Shown here piece by piece: positions 26,322 to 34,375 of a DNA stretch of 64,000 nt (position 1 is its first letter; each line of letters opens with the position of its first letter). The stretch comes from Deltaproteobacteria bacterium HGW-Deltaproteobacteria-12. GTDB lineage: Bacteria; Desulfobacterota; Syntrophia; Syntrophales; Smithellaceae. The translations under genes were made by a program, and so were the position numbers. Under the pieces are notes generated by a model that worked only from the letters and a program-made list of their open reading frames with translations, had not been told where the DNA came from and made no database searches. The DNA lies in the NCBI GenBank assembly GCA_002840565.1, contig PHBK01000023.1, positions 1 to 64,000 on the forward strand, read 5' to 3'.

Positions 26322-27710
26322 ATGAAAAAACACCTGAACAGTAATGAGCTCAAACGGGAAATCGGACTTTTTTCGGCGGTGGTTCTTGTAGTTGCCAATA
26401 TGATCGGCACAGGAATATTTACGACTTCCGGTTTCATTATGGCCGAACTGGGCAATCCTGTTGCTCTTCTTCTGTGCTGGGTTCTCGGTGGAATATTCGC
26501 CCTGTCCGGCGCTCTGTGCTATGGTGAACTGGGATCTGCCTTCCCTCATGCCGGCGGCGAATATGTTTATTTGCGGGAAGCCTTCGGTAGATTGACAGCG
26601 TTTCTTTCCGGATGGATATCCCTGATCGTCGGATTTTCCGCCCCGATAGCCGCGGCGGCAATCGCTTTTGCGACTTATGCTTCCGATATATTACCTCTTT
26701 CGGCCGATTTTAAATATACCTTAACTCTTGCCCAGATCAACATTCTGACTATATCGCCCATTACCATTCTGGCAATTTGTGCCGTTATTGCTCTGTCCCT
26801 GGTCCATTATCATAGTCTGCGGGCGGGCAGCAGAGTTCAAAATGCTTTAACTATTTTTAAAATATCCGTCATTGTTCTTTTTATCGCAGCCGGGTTTTTC
26901 TTTGGGCAGGGATCAATAGCTCACTTTAAAGGTGATTTTTCCTGGGCATCATTGTTCCAGGGTAAGGTGGCCGTTTCTCTTATCTTTGTATCATTTGCCT
27001 ACAGCGGATGGAATGCCGCTGCTTACATGGGCAGTGAGATCAAGAACCCGGCAAGAAACATTCCTGTTGCGCTGTTCACAGGTACTTTAATTGTGCTGGT
27101 TTTATATCTGCTGCTGAATGTTCTTTACATTTATGCTCTGGGGGCAAACCAGATGAGCGGTGTATTGGAAGTCGGTGCGAAATCAGCGGCATACCTTTTT
27201 GGCAGTTACATCGGCAAATACTTCAGCACGGCCATTGCCATCGGAATTTTATCCGCTTTGAGCGCCATGATTTTGACCGGCCCGCGGGTTTATTATGCCA
27301 TGTCCAAAGATCGAGTATTTTTTAAAATATTTGGCCGGGTTAACGCAAGCTACAGTACGCCGGCCTTTTCTATATTCCTGCAGGCGGCAATTGCCATCGT
27401 TATGATTCTAACGCTTTCCTTTGACAAACTGCTTTTATATATCGGCTTTACCCTTTCGCTCTTTTCCCTGCTCACTGTTCTGGGCCTGGTCACTTTGCGC
27501 CTGGAAAAGAAAGCGCCAATTGCCGCCTATAAAACTTTCGGCTATCCTCTTACACCAATCATTTTTATAGCGGGAAATTTATGGATAGTCTGCTTCTCCC
27601 TTTTCAGCAAACCGATCACTTCTATTTTTGGTTTAATCACCATCGGCCTTGGTGTGTTGGTGTATTTTTGTTTCAGCAGGAAAAAACGCAGCCGGCAGTC
27701 TGACAGGTGA
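26322..27710 (+). CDS. APC-family amino acid permease
   Basis: 462 residues with about twelve membrane helices of the amino acid-polyamine-organocation family. Helix 1 carries the substrate-binding break VVANMIGTGIFTTSGF (about 22-37), and helix 6 the unwound region FVSFAYSGWNAAAYMGSEIK (about 222-241). This pattern resembles the LAT/YfnA-like branch. It probably imports or exchanges amino acids at the inner membrane; the substrate is unknown. It is a single gene, divergent from the xseA operon. Confidence 0.88.
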   Translation: MKKHLNSNELKREIGLFSAVVLVVANMIGTGIFTTSGFIMAELGNPVALLLCWVLGGIFALSGALCYGELGSAFPHAGGEYVYLREAFGRLTAFLSGWISLIVGFSAPIAAAAIAFATYASDILPLSADFKYTLTLAQINILTISPITILAICAVIALSLVHYHSLRAGSRVQNALTIFKISVIVLFIAAGFFFGQGSIAHFKGDFSWASLFQGKVAVSLIFVSFAYSGWNAAAYMGSEIKNPARNIPVALFTGTLIVLVLYLLLNVLYIYALGANQMSGVLEVGAKSAAYLFGSYIGKYFSTAIAIGILSALSAMILTGPRVYYAMSKDRVFFKIFGRVNASYSTPAFSIFLQAAIAIVMILTLSFDKLLLYIGFTLSLFSLLTVLGLVTLRLEKKAPIAAYKTFGYPLTPIIFIAGNLWIVCFSLFSKPITSIFGLITIGLGVLVYFCFSRKKRSRQSDR

Positions 27711-27764
27711 ATTTATTAAAAATGACGAAATTAAAAATATTTTTTCATTAAAGGAGGAGGCAAA

Positions 27765-28706
27765 ATGAAAAGTATAAAACAAATTGTTCTGGGCTTTCTA
27801 TTCCTTTTTTTAGCGGTTTCGATCTGTGTTGCTCAAGGTACCTCTCCGGCAAAATCCGACGGAAAGTACACTTTCCACTCCGATTGGTTTACGCATAATA
27901 TTCCCAACTGGAACCGCATACTCCAAGATATGAAGGGGAAGCCCGGGCTAACCTACCTCGAAATCGGTCCTTTCGAAGGACGCTCCTTTTTGTGGGTGAT
28001 GGATAATCTCCTTACCCATCCGTCTTCCCGGGCCATCGCGATCGATACATTCGATCGTATTCTTGATAGTGATCCTGAGCAGATTTTCCGGGAAAATCTG
28101 CGCCGCTCCGGTCATGAAGCAAAAGTAACTATAATCAAGGGGTATTCTCAGCAGAAGATGAGGGATCTGAATCTGAACAGTATCGATCTGATTTATATCG
28201 ATGGCGATCATCGGGGCAAGGGAGTTTTGCAGGATGCGATTCTGGCCTGGGATCTTTTAAAAGAAGACGGCCTGCTGATTTTTGACGACTATAAATTGGA
28301 TTATGAACTGCCGATGGAAATGCGACCGGAGTTTTCGCTGGACGTCTTGCAGTCTCTTTTCTGGGATGAGATGACAGTTCTGGTTAATGACTACCAGTTG
28401 ATTGTTCGAAAAACAAAAAGCCAGTGTGATGAAAACATGGGCTCCATCAAAAGGCTGGGAATGCCGCTGGTTTGTTCGAAGGTGGGGCATTACATTTATT
28501 ATTGGAAACCGAAAAAGCTTTATGATTCTTCCACTAAAAGAGAAATCACTCTTAATGACACAGAAATATCTCTTCTCGAAAATTCCCTGGTACGCCGCAA
28601 ACTCGGTTTCCGGCTTGACGTTAAGTCAAAGGAACAGAGTCAGTATAAAAATCTGTTCCATCGACTCGGAATCAACGAGATCAATGTTTCTTCGAACGCC
28701 AGATGA
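27765..28706 (+). CDS. Class I SAM methyltransferase-like protein with a signal peptide
   Basis: 313 residues. Residues 1-24 form a convincing signal sequence (IVLGFLFLFLAVSICVAQG). A Rossmann methyltransferase domain of the Methyltransf_24 type follows: TYLEIGPFEGRSFLWVMD (motif I, about 64-81), AIAIDTFDRI (motif II), IDLIYIDGDHRGKGVLQDA (motif IV) and DGLLIFDDYKLDYEL. About 100 residues after that have no recognised domain. SAM is not expected outside the cytoplasm, so either the N-terminus is a membrane anchor or the enzyme has been re-used. A strong AAGGAGGAGG site precedes the ATG. It is convergent with the PEP-CTERM gene. Confidence 0.75.
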   Translation: MKSIKQIVLGFLFLFLAVSICVAQGTSPAKSDGKYTFHSDWFTHNIPNWNRILQDMKGKPGLTYLEIGPFEGRSFLWVMDNLLTHPSSRAIAIDTFDRILDSDPEQIFRENLRRSGHEAKVTIIKGYSQQKMRDLNLNSIDLIYIDGDHRGKGVLQDAILAWDLLKEDGLLIFDDYKLDYELPMEMRPEFSLDVLQSLFWDEMTVLVNDYQLIVRKTKSQCDENMGSIKRLGMPLVCSKVGHYIYYWKPKKLYDSSTKREITLNDTEISLLENSLVRRKLGFRLDVKSKEQSQYKNLFHRLGINEINVSSNAR

Positions 28707-28752
28707 AGAAGTAGAGCCCTTTTTTTTAGAAAAAGTTCTCAGTGCAGGCTTT

Positions 28753-29652
28753 TCACTTTTTCACGTAGACCCGGACGGACGATCGACGGGATGCCGCTGA
28801 TCGGATACTCCTGATTATCAGGCAGGAGAGTCCTATAGCCAGGAGAATTAAAGTCGAAGGTTCAGGTACAGACGTAACATTTAAGGAAATGGCTCCGGAA
28901 TTATCAATCGAGTTCCAGTCCCAGATCCAAAAATACAGGCCTCCACCTTCTTCCAGAGAAATATCCAGGTGCAGGTTTTGTACTGCGTTGAAAGCATCCG
29001 TGGAGCTGTCATACGCCCCCGAGAAATCAGCATGCTGTGCGTACCAGTCGTAAGCTTCAGGAGTGGCAAGCAGGCTGCTGACATCTAATTCCTCTGCGCC
29101 TCCCGGTCCAAAAATATAACCGCGGGCATCCCCGGGGTTGTCATGATTATAGCCGGCACTATCCGTCGCGATAACAAACACCTTCCACCAGTATTTATGC
29201 TGATAGCCGCCGCCCCATTCGAATGCATCATCCACATACATATAAGCGCCGCTCAACGGCGATATTCTGTATGTGCCGGCGGAGAGACCGGAAAGCGATT
29301 CACCCACAGTGGCATCTGAAGACCAGATGTTGCCGGCGGATTCCAGTGTCCAATCATTGATCCCATTCAACCAGGCATAGTAATAAGCATTTTGAAGAGA
29401 ATAGGACGGAGATTGTGTTGATTGTGTTGCATGCGTTAACGGCAATTCTAAAGAGGACATTTCCCTCAACACATTTTGACTGTTATTTATTTGAACGAAT
29501 CTGGTGAAAATTGGATTTTGTCCGGGATAGATGCCGGCATCGTCTTTGCCGTCAACGGTAATTTGGGTGCTGTAGGCCAAAATACTTCCCGGTGCCAGGC
29601 ACAGAAGAATCAAGATTGCCAGAATCAGATATTTTTTATAAAAATTTGACAT
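28753..29652 (-). CDS. PEP-CTERM sorting-signal protein
   Basis: 299 residues. An N-terminal signal peptide (YLILAILILLCLAPGSILAYS) and a C-terminal PEP-CTERM tail: VPEPSTLILLAIGLSCLIIR followed by a basic end (RSIRSAASRRSSVRVYVKK), about residues 262-299. Between them lies a secreted beta-rich domain with WKVFVIATDSAGYNHDN and YFWIWDWNSIDNSGAISL. Such proteins are processed by an exosortase and usually exported with exopolysaccharide; no exosortase gene is in the window. The polysaccharide locus lies directly upstream. A sigma-54-like promoter (29704-29724) and a TGTCGG box (29840-29856) precede it. Confidence 0.88.
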   Translation of the reverse strand: MSNFYKKYLILAILILLCLAPGSILAYSTQITVDGKDDAGIYPGQNPIFTRFVQINNSQNVLREMSSLELPLTHATQSTQSPSYSLQNAYYYAWLNGINDWTLESAGNIWSSDATVGESLSGLSAGTYRISPLSGAYMYVDDAFEWGGGYQHKYWWKVFVIATDSAGYNHDNPGDARGYIFGPGGAEELDVSSLLATPEAYDWYAQHADFSGAYDSSTDAFNAVQNLHLDISLEEGGGLYFWIWDWNSIDNSGAISLNVTSVPEPSTLILLAIGLSCLIIRSIRSAASRRSSVRVYVKK

Positions 29653-29703
29653 TTATTCACTCTCTCTAAGTTTTAATGGTGTTCATGTAATACAATGTAA
29701 ACT

Positions 29704-29724
29704 TATGCATAATTCATTCCCAAG
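29704..29724 (-). promoter_or_regulatory. Sigma-54-like promoter of the PEP-CTERM gene
   Basis: On the minus strand GG (29720-29719), ten bases and GC (29708-29707) give TTGGGAATGAATTATGCAT, matching the GG-N10-GC geometry of RpoN promoters. The -12 side (ATGCAT) is fair, the -24 side imperfect. The start codon at 29652 is about 55 bp downstream. Confidence 0.5.
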
Positions 29725-29839
29725 GGGGCTTTTGAATTCAAAATAATAGAATTTTCTAGGTAAATGGCAGATATTATAAGCGATTTATTTTAAGCATCTA
29801 TTATTTTAAAAAGATTATGATGAGCCTTCGTGGCGGGAC

Positions 29840-29856
29840 TGTAAAGATTTCCGACA
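29840..29856 (-). promoter_or_regulatory. TGTCGG box upstream of the PEP-CTERM gene
   Basis: TGTCGGAAATCTTTACA on the minus strand, one of five near-identical boxes in the window (others at 59760, 59852, 61266, 61357). It starts 136 bp upstream of the -24 GG of the sigma-54-like promoter, a usual distance for an enhancer-type activator site. Confidence 0.6.
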
Positions 29857-29868
29857 CTTTTTGCCGGC

Positions 29869-30627
29869 TTAAAATCCCTTGTACAACTGAAGGCCCCAAT
29901 AACCGCCGTCCCCGAAGGTTGAATCATGCTTTAATCCCCCCCGAAGGCCAACAAAAATATTTAAGGGATGGTATAACAATTCCACCAAACCTCCGTAGCC
30001 CTCTCCCTGGTAATCGGCATTTTTGCCGAAAAACTGATCGATGCCGACATACAAAGTATAAGGTTCCTTGTAATCTAAATTGGTTAGCTGGTATTTGATG
30101 CCGGCCTTTTCATAAGAATAATTGCTGATTCCGCTATAGCTGCCAAACGCACTAAAATTTATCCTGCTGGTGATCCAGGCATACACTTCTCCCTGAATAA
30201 TTCCTGCCGATGTATTTCCTCTCCCGCTGGCACCGGGATCATCAGGAGTCAACTTTGTATCTCTAAACTCTCCACCGCCGTAAATCCCGACCATCGTTTT
30301 ACCCCAGAATAGTTTGATGCCGGCGACCGTGGAAAGCCCTGGTGAACTTGCCTTAATCAAGTTATTTCCGGAATAGTATTCATATGTTAAATAGGAGGGC
30401 ATCAGCTTGGCAGAAACAGCAAAGGTCTCATTAATCCTCTGAGTCAGATCAATGCCCAGGAAAGAAAATCCCTGCCCGCGGCCATCATATTCACCGCCGG
30501 CGAACGTGGAAACGTCTGCAGCAAAGCTTAAGGGGGCGGAGAAGACTGCTAAGCTAACGGAGATCAAAGCCAGACTGGATAAAACAATCCTTACTTTTTT
30601 TACCAGTGTTGTGATGTGAAAATTCAT
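29869..30627 (-). CDS. BcsS-like outer-membrane protein (cellulose biosynthesis family)
   Basis: 252 residues with a signal peptide (VRIVLSSLALISVSLAVFSA, cleavage near SFAAD). A beta-barrel-like mature chain follows, of alternating hydrophobic strands ending YWGLQLYKGF, with aromatic C-terminus. The pattern VSTFAGGEYDGRGQGFSFLG at the start and YLTYEY, GGEFRDT, IQGEVYAWI and YGGLVELLYHP match the BcsS family found in some cellulose-type operons. It probably sits in the outer membrane. It is 33 bp downstream of the GH26 gene, forming a three-gene unit with it and the GT2 synthase. Confidence 0.75.
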   Translation of the reverse strand: MNFHITTLVKKVRIVLSSLALISVSLAVFSAPLSFAADVSTFAGGEYDGRGQGFSFLGIDLTQRINETFAVSAKLMPSYLTYEYYSGNNLIKASSPGLSTVAGIKLFWGKTMVGIYGGGEFRDTKLTPDDPGASGRGNTSAGIIQGEVYAWITSRINFSAFGSYSGISNYSYEKAGIKYQLTNLDYKEPYTLYVGIDQFFGKNADYQGEGYGGLVELLYHPLNIFVGLRGGLKHDSTFGDGGYWGLQLYKGF

Positions 30628-30660
30628 TTTATGCTCCTCTTAATTCTATCGATATTGGTT

Positions 30661-31566
30661 TTACGTAAAATTCCAGTTCTTTTGAAAAGATAGTAAACTG
30701 TTTTCGGATGATTCGATGCGCCAATCACACTCCTTGTGGACATTAAACCATACCACCGCTCTGATGCAGACAAATTGCTTCTGCAATATATCAGCAGCCT
30801 CGGCGATCCAATTCCCTTTGTCTCCGCCTTCTTCCGTGCAACCGACCTCCGCAATCATAATCGGTTTTTCCGGGAAGGATTCAGTCAATCGGTCATAGGC
30901 CTTCGCAAAAATATCCTGGAAGCTCTGCCAGGAAGACCATTCCCTGCTTGTCCCCCAATTATAACCGTCCAGCGCCAACCAATCAACCTCATTAATTCCT
31001 GGGAAATAGTGTAAAATTTCATTGTCCGATTCATCGGGCACGGAATGAACATAAGGGGACCAGACCCAGATTAATTTGTCATTATTCGCCTGCCGAAAAA
31101 ACGACCGGAGATATCGCCAGGCAGCGACATATTTTTCCGGACTGTTTCCATTGACTTTGCCGCACCAGGGATACCAGTTGCCATTCATTTCATGCATGGG
31201 CCGAAAAAAAACCGGGTGGTTGAGCTTCTTAATGACCTGCGCCCATTGTCTGATGTAATCATCATATTTCCCCGACAATATTGATTGCAGGGAGAAATCG
31301 GATTGTTCTTCGGGTCTTTTGCCGTTTGGTTCTTCCGGGCGCCTCCATGGTTCCCAGGTGATCATTGGTACATAGCCGCTTTTTAATATGTTGCTTATTC
31401 CCGCAAGATCGGGTTGATAATGATCGGATCCCCAGGCTATGTAAAAAGATAGGATAGAAATTGCCTTCCCCCAGCTTTGGCGGTACTGGAGCGCGCTCTG
31501 CGGAGCATTAGAAAAACTTTCCGGCAGATAAAGACCCAGCCATTTTTCGGAGACTTCAGGCTCCAA
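30661..31566 (-). CDS. Glycoside hydrolase family 26-like protein
   Basis: 301 residues of the GH26 (beta-mannanase/related endo-glucanase) TIM barrel. Visible landmarks are WGSDHYQPDLAGI, GYVPMITWEPW (about 66-76), FFRPMHEMNGNWYPWCG with the likely acid/base Glu (HEMNG, about 120-124), LIWVWSPYVHSVPD, and KPIMIAEVGCTEEGGDKG with the likely nucleophile Glu (AEVGC, about 245). There is no signal peptide in this reading. Its start overlaps the end of the synthase gene by 11 bp, so it is translationally coupled. Hydrolases beside synthases typically trim or release the polymer. The polymer (mannan, cellulose-like or mixed) is not known. Confidence 0.88.
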   Translation of the reverse strand: MEPEVSEKWLGLYLPESFSNAPQSALQYRQSWGKAISILSFYIAWGSDHYQPDLAGISNILKSGYVPMITWEPWRRPEEPNGKRPEEQSDFSLQSILSGKYDDYIRQWAQVIKKLNHPVFFRPMHEMNGNWYPWCGKVNGNSPEKYVAAWRYLRSFFRQANNDKLIWVWSPYVHSVPDESDNEILHYFPGINEVDWLALDGYNWGTSREWSSWQSFQDIFAKAYDRLTESFPEKPIMIAEVGCTEEGGDKGNWIAEAADILQKQFVCIRAVVWFNVHKECDWRIESSENSLLSFQKNWNFT

Positions 31567-33778
31567 TAAATCCTCCCCATTCTTCGCTATATATCTTCCA
31601 TACGCCGCCCAACTTTCTCAATTCCAGTATTTTAATACCTTCACTCCTGCGGCCGAAAGAACCGGTTTGTCGTGTGAGTATGGCGATGGTACTATAATCA
31701 GCTGATAGTGAGTTAATATTTATAATTGCGACATTTATCCGCTTATAACGCTTATGCAGGTCTGCTGTGTAATTGATCCAATCCGTTAAGTTCATGTCGT
31801 TTGATTTGAAGTCGGCTGTATAACACCTTCGGTAGGTTTTCATATCGCCCGACTGCCAGCTAAGGGCCCATTTTCGAAGAAATTTATTGATAGCTTCATC
31901 ATTTTCTGAATAGCGATTGATTGGTGAAACTGCAGCCGGAGCAGCGGATGGGATGGTGTGAGTATTGGCGGATGGTTGATTAGCTTTCGATAACGTCTCG
32001 GGAGCATTGTAAGTTTTGGGCAGCGCTTTATCAACCGGGGGCAAAGGTTTTTCCCGAACACTCGTGATCGAAAGTATTTTAATGCGTAAATTGCCCAAAA
32101 ATTGATCAATTTTTGTTGTATCCACCATGGTGAAAAACATTAAAATAATTATAGACACGGTCACTGTCGCAATTAATTCTTTGGCCTGTGAGAAAAAAGA
32201 TGGAGATTTTGTTGCTTCCAACATATCTTCTTCCGGCCACCGGTGCTTTTTTATCGCTGCCACGCAAATGCCACTCATTGTCCATATGGCCCAGGAGATC
32301 CAGATAACATTGAGGAGATAAAAGTCCCATGAAGTAACGCCGGTAATAAAAGTGTAAATCATTGCATAAAATCCGAGAGCAATGATCGACATCTGAGGAA
32401 GAACAGCTACCAAGGAGCTCACAGTATTTGTCTTTTCGGCTTGCTTGACATTCACTCGATACGGGGGTTTCTTGTTTCTGGAACGAAGTGCGATCCATGT
32501 AGCTTTCATGAAGGCCGGGAAAAGGCCGGTCCACATCTGGAAAGCCTTCATATACGGGGTCGGGTAATTGAGTATTCCATAGGCCAAGGACATGGCAATG
32601 AAATAAGGGAAACGATTGATTACATATGTGGAAACAGGCGATATCAAGACGAACTCCTCTGTAAGCAAGGCCAGGATCGGGGTAATGAAAAAGAAAGGCA
32701 TTACAAAAGCAGCAACCAGATATACATAACCAAGATGGAAATACTGGAGTTTCTGTTTAGGGCTCAGAATTTTATGAAAGAAGGGATTGTCCCAGAAAAG
32801 AATTCTCAAGGAATCGGCTGCCCATTGTTTGCGTTGCCTGTAAACACCAATGATATCTGCTGGTGACGTACCTTTTGTCAGAGAATAATTATAATAGATA
32901 GACCTCCAACCTCGATCGTGCAAAAGCATAGAAGTGTGGACGTCTTCCACAATGTTCCAGGTGCTGAAACCTCCGATTTCATTAAGAGCTTCGCGTAGAT
33001 ACATAACGCCTGATCCGCAGGAAAAAGCTGCATTGTCATTGTCTTTTCCGCTTTGCATGACATTGTAAAAGATTTGATCCGAATTGCCAAAAGGATCCCC
33101 GACAGGAACCTTGAAGTTCTGTTTGCTTTGGACAAAGGCAATTTTCGGAACCTTGAAATAGCCGATTAAGGCTTTGATGATTTCAGGATGAGGAACTTGG
33201 TCCGCATCCAATGCGAGAATCAGGTCCCCATCCGTTCGGTGAAAAGCATAATTCAAATTTCCCGCCTTGGCATCACTGTGGTCTTTTCTGGCAAAATAAC
33301 CACACCCGTTTATCTCGGCAAGCTTCTTGTAAGCCTCGTTACCTTTGTCATCAAGGATGTAGATTTTTTTGTTGGGGAAATCTATCTGTACGGCCGCTTC
33401 TATAGTCTTCCTTAGCAAATCGAGGTCTTCTCCCGCAACAGGAATGAAAATATCAACAGAGAAGTCTCGCTCGATCGCAATCCCTTCCGAGGCATGATAT
33501 CTCAGAAACCAGGCATTCACGGAGAAAAAGGAAAAAAGAAGCAAACCATTTAATTCAGCGAGGAAAAAGAAAAAAGATAGGTGCCAGGTATCCCAATTGA
33601 TATGCTGCGCATGCCAATAAAGATACTGAATTCCCAAAGCAATTGTCAGAAATGTCGCAAACTGACCGGCCAGCCGCCTGTGGCGGTCTTCTTTTTCCAG
33701 ATATCGAAAATATTGTTTCGTTCCGGTGACGTCAGACCACCATTTTCTGACAGCCCAGACAATTTTTTTTAAAGACAT
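31556..33778 (-). CDS. Cellulose-synthase-like GT2 with C-terminal NTF2-like domain
   Basis: 740 residues. Membrane helices flank a family 2 glycosyltransferase domain with the processive-synthase motifs: IYILDDKGNEAYK (D), LALDADQVPHP (DxD), NIVEDVHTSMLLH (ED catalytic base) and YRQRKQWAADSLR (QxxRW-type). At least five further helices form the translocation channel. No PilZ domain follows. Instead, after a Pro-rich linker (about 590-620), residues about 630-740 form an NTF2/Cds6-like domain (FLRKWALSWQSGDMKTYRRC ... VWKIYSEEWGGFI). It should polymerise and export a beta-linked glucan or mannan. No bcsB or bcsC is adjacent. Confidence 0.88.
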   Translation of the reverse strand: MSLKKIVWAVRKWWSDVTGTKQYFRYLEKEDRHRRLAGQFATFLTIALGIQYLYWHAQHINWDTWHLSFFFFLAELNGLLLFSFFSVNAWFLRYHASEGIAIERDFSVDIFIPVAGEDLDLLRKTIEAAVQIDFPNKKIYILDDKGNEAYKKLAEINGCGYFARKDHSDAKAGNLNYAFHRTDGDLILALDADQVPHPEIIKALIGYFKVPKIAFVQSKQNFKVPVGDPFGNSDQIFYNVMQSGKDNDNAAFSCGSGVMYLREALNEIGGFSTWNIVEDVHTSMLLHDRGWRSIYYNYSLTKGTSPADIIGVYRQRKQWAADSLRILFWDNPFFHKILSPKQKLQYFHLGYVYLVAAFVMPFFFITPILALLTEEFVLISPVSTYVINRFPYFIAMSLAYGILNYPTPYMKAFQMWTGLFPAFMKATWIALRSRNKKPPYRVNVKQAEKTNTVSSLVAVLPQMSIIALGFYAMIYTFITGVTSWDFYLLNVIWISWAIWTMSGICVAAIKKHRWPEEDMLEATKSPSFFSQAKELIATVTVSIIILMFFTMVDTTKIDQFLGNLRIKILSITSVREKPLPPVDKALPKTYNAPETLSKANQPSANTHTIPSAAPAAVSPINRYSENDEAINKFLRKWALSWQSGDMKTYRRCYTADFKSNDMNLTDWINYTADLHKRYKRINVAIININSLSADYSTIAILTRQTGSFGRRSEGIKILELRKLGGVWKIYSEEWGGFIGA

Positions 33779-34051
33779 TTTAAAATATCCACTATTGTAA
33801 ATAACCGGTTGGGAATAAAGCCATAAGCACCGGATGCAGTCTGGTCATGGACTGAAGACTGGACAACAATCCGTTTCAGAAACAAAAGAATATTCTGACG
33901 GTCATTAGGGGCAGATTAGAATACTTGATCCTGTCTTGAAAAGATTACTTCCCCTCACCTGTAAGATGATATCACGACAGCCGGCAAAAATCCAGAATCA
34001 AATAGCTATGTAAACAGGTAAAAGATCAATGATTTTATTGGATTTATATCT

Positions 34052-34127
34052 TGGTGGAGATGAGGGGGATCGAACCCCTGGCCTCGGCGTTGCGAACGCC
34101 GCGCTCTCCCAGCTGAGCTACATCCCC
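34052..34127 (-). tRNA. tRNA-Ala (anticodon CGC)
   Basis: A full 76-nt cloverleaf including the encoded CCA. The acceptor GGGGATG/CATCTCC contains the G3-U70 wobble that marks alanine tRNAs, the anticodon loop is TTCGCAA with CGC at 34-36 and a CGGCG/CGCCG stem, and the T arm is AGGGG-TTCGATC-CCCCT. Confidence 0.97.
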
Positions 34128-34160
34128 AAACCGATAAATTCCAATAGAAAAACGTGGCGG

Positions 34161-34190
34161 AGCATATATTATTGTCGGTACCGGTGTCAA
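34161..34190 (-). promoter_or_regulatory. Promoter of tRNA-Ala
   Basis: On the minus strand TTGACA (34190-34185), an 18-bp spacer and TATGCT (34166-34161), 34 bp before the tRNA 5' end. Confidence 0.65.
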
Positions 34191-34238
34191 GGATTTGTTC
34201 TTTTTGGGTAATCAATTTAGGAATGACCCATTCTTGCC

Positions 34239-34268
34239 TTGACAAAATAAGAGCTATTTCCCTATACT
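34239..34268 (+). promoter_or_regulatory. Promoter of the pilT-pilU group
   Basis: TTGACA (34239-34244), an 18-bp spacer and TATACT (34263-34268). The first start codon is 108 bp downstream. Confidence 0.65.
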
Positions 34269-34375
34269 CACCGCTAATTTCAGTAAGGAAAGACTAGGAT
34301 TTTCTCTAACATCGATGTGAGACTTAACTTAACGAAGCAAGCTTTCAAGAATGAACCTTCAGGGAGATTATAAAC

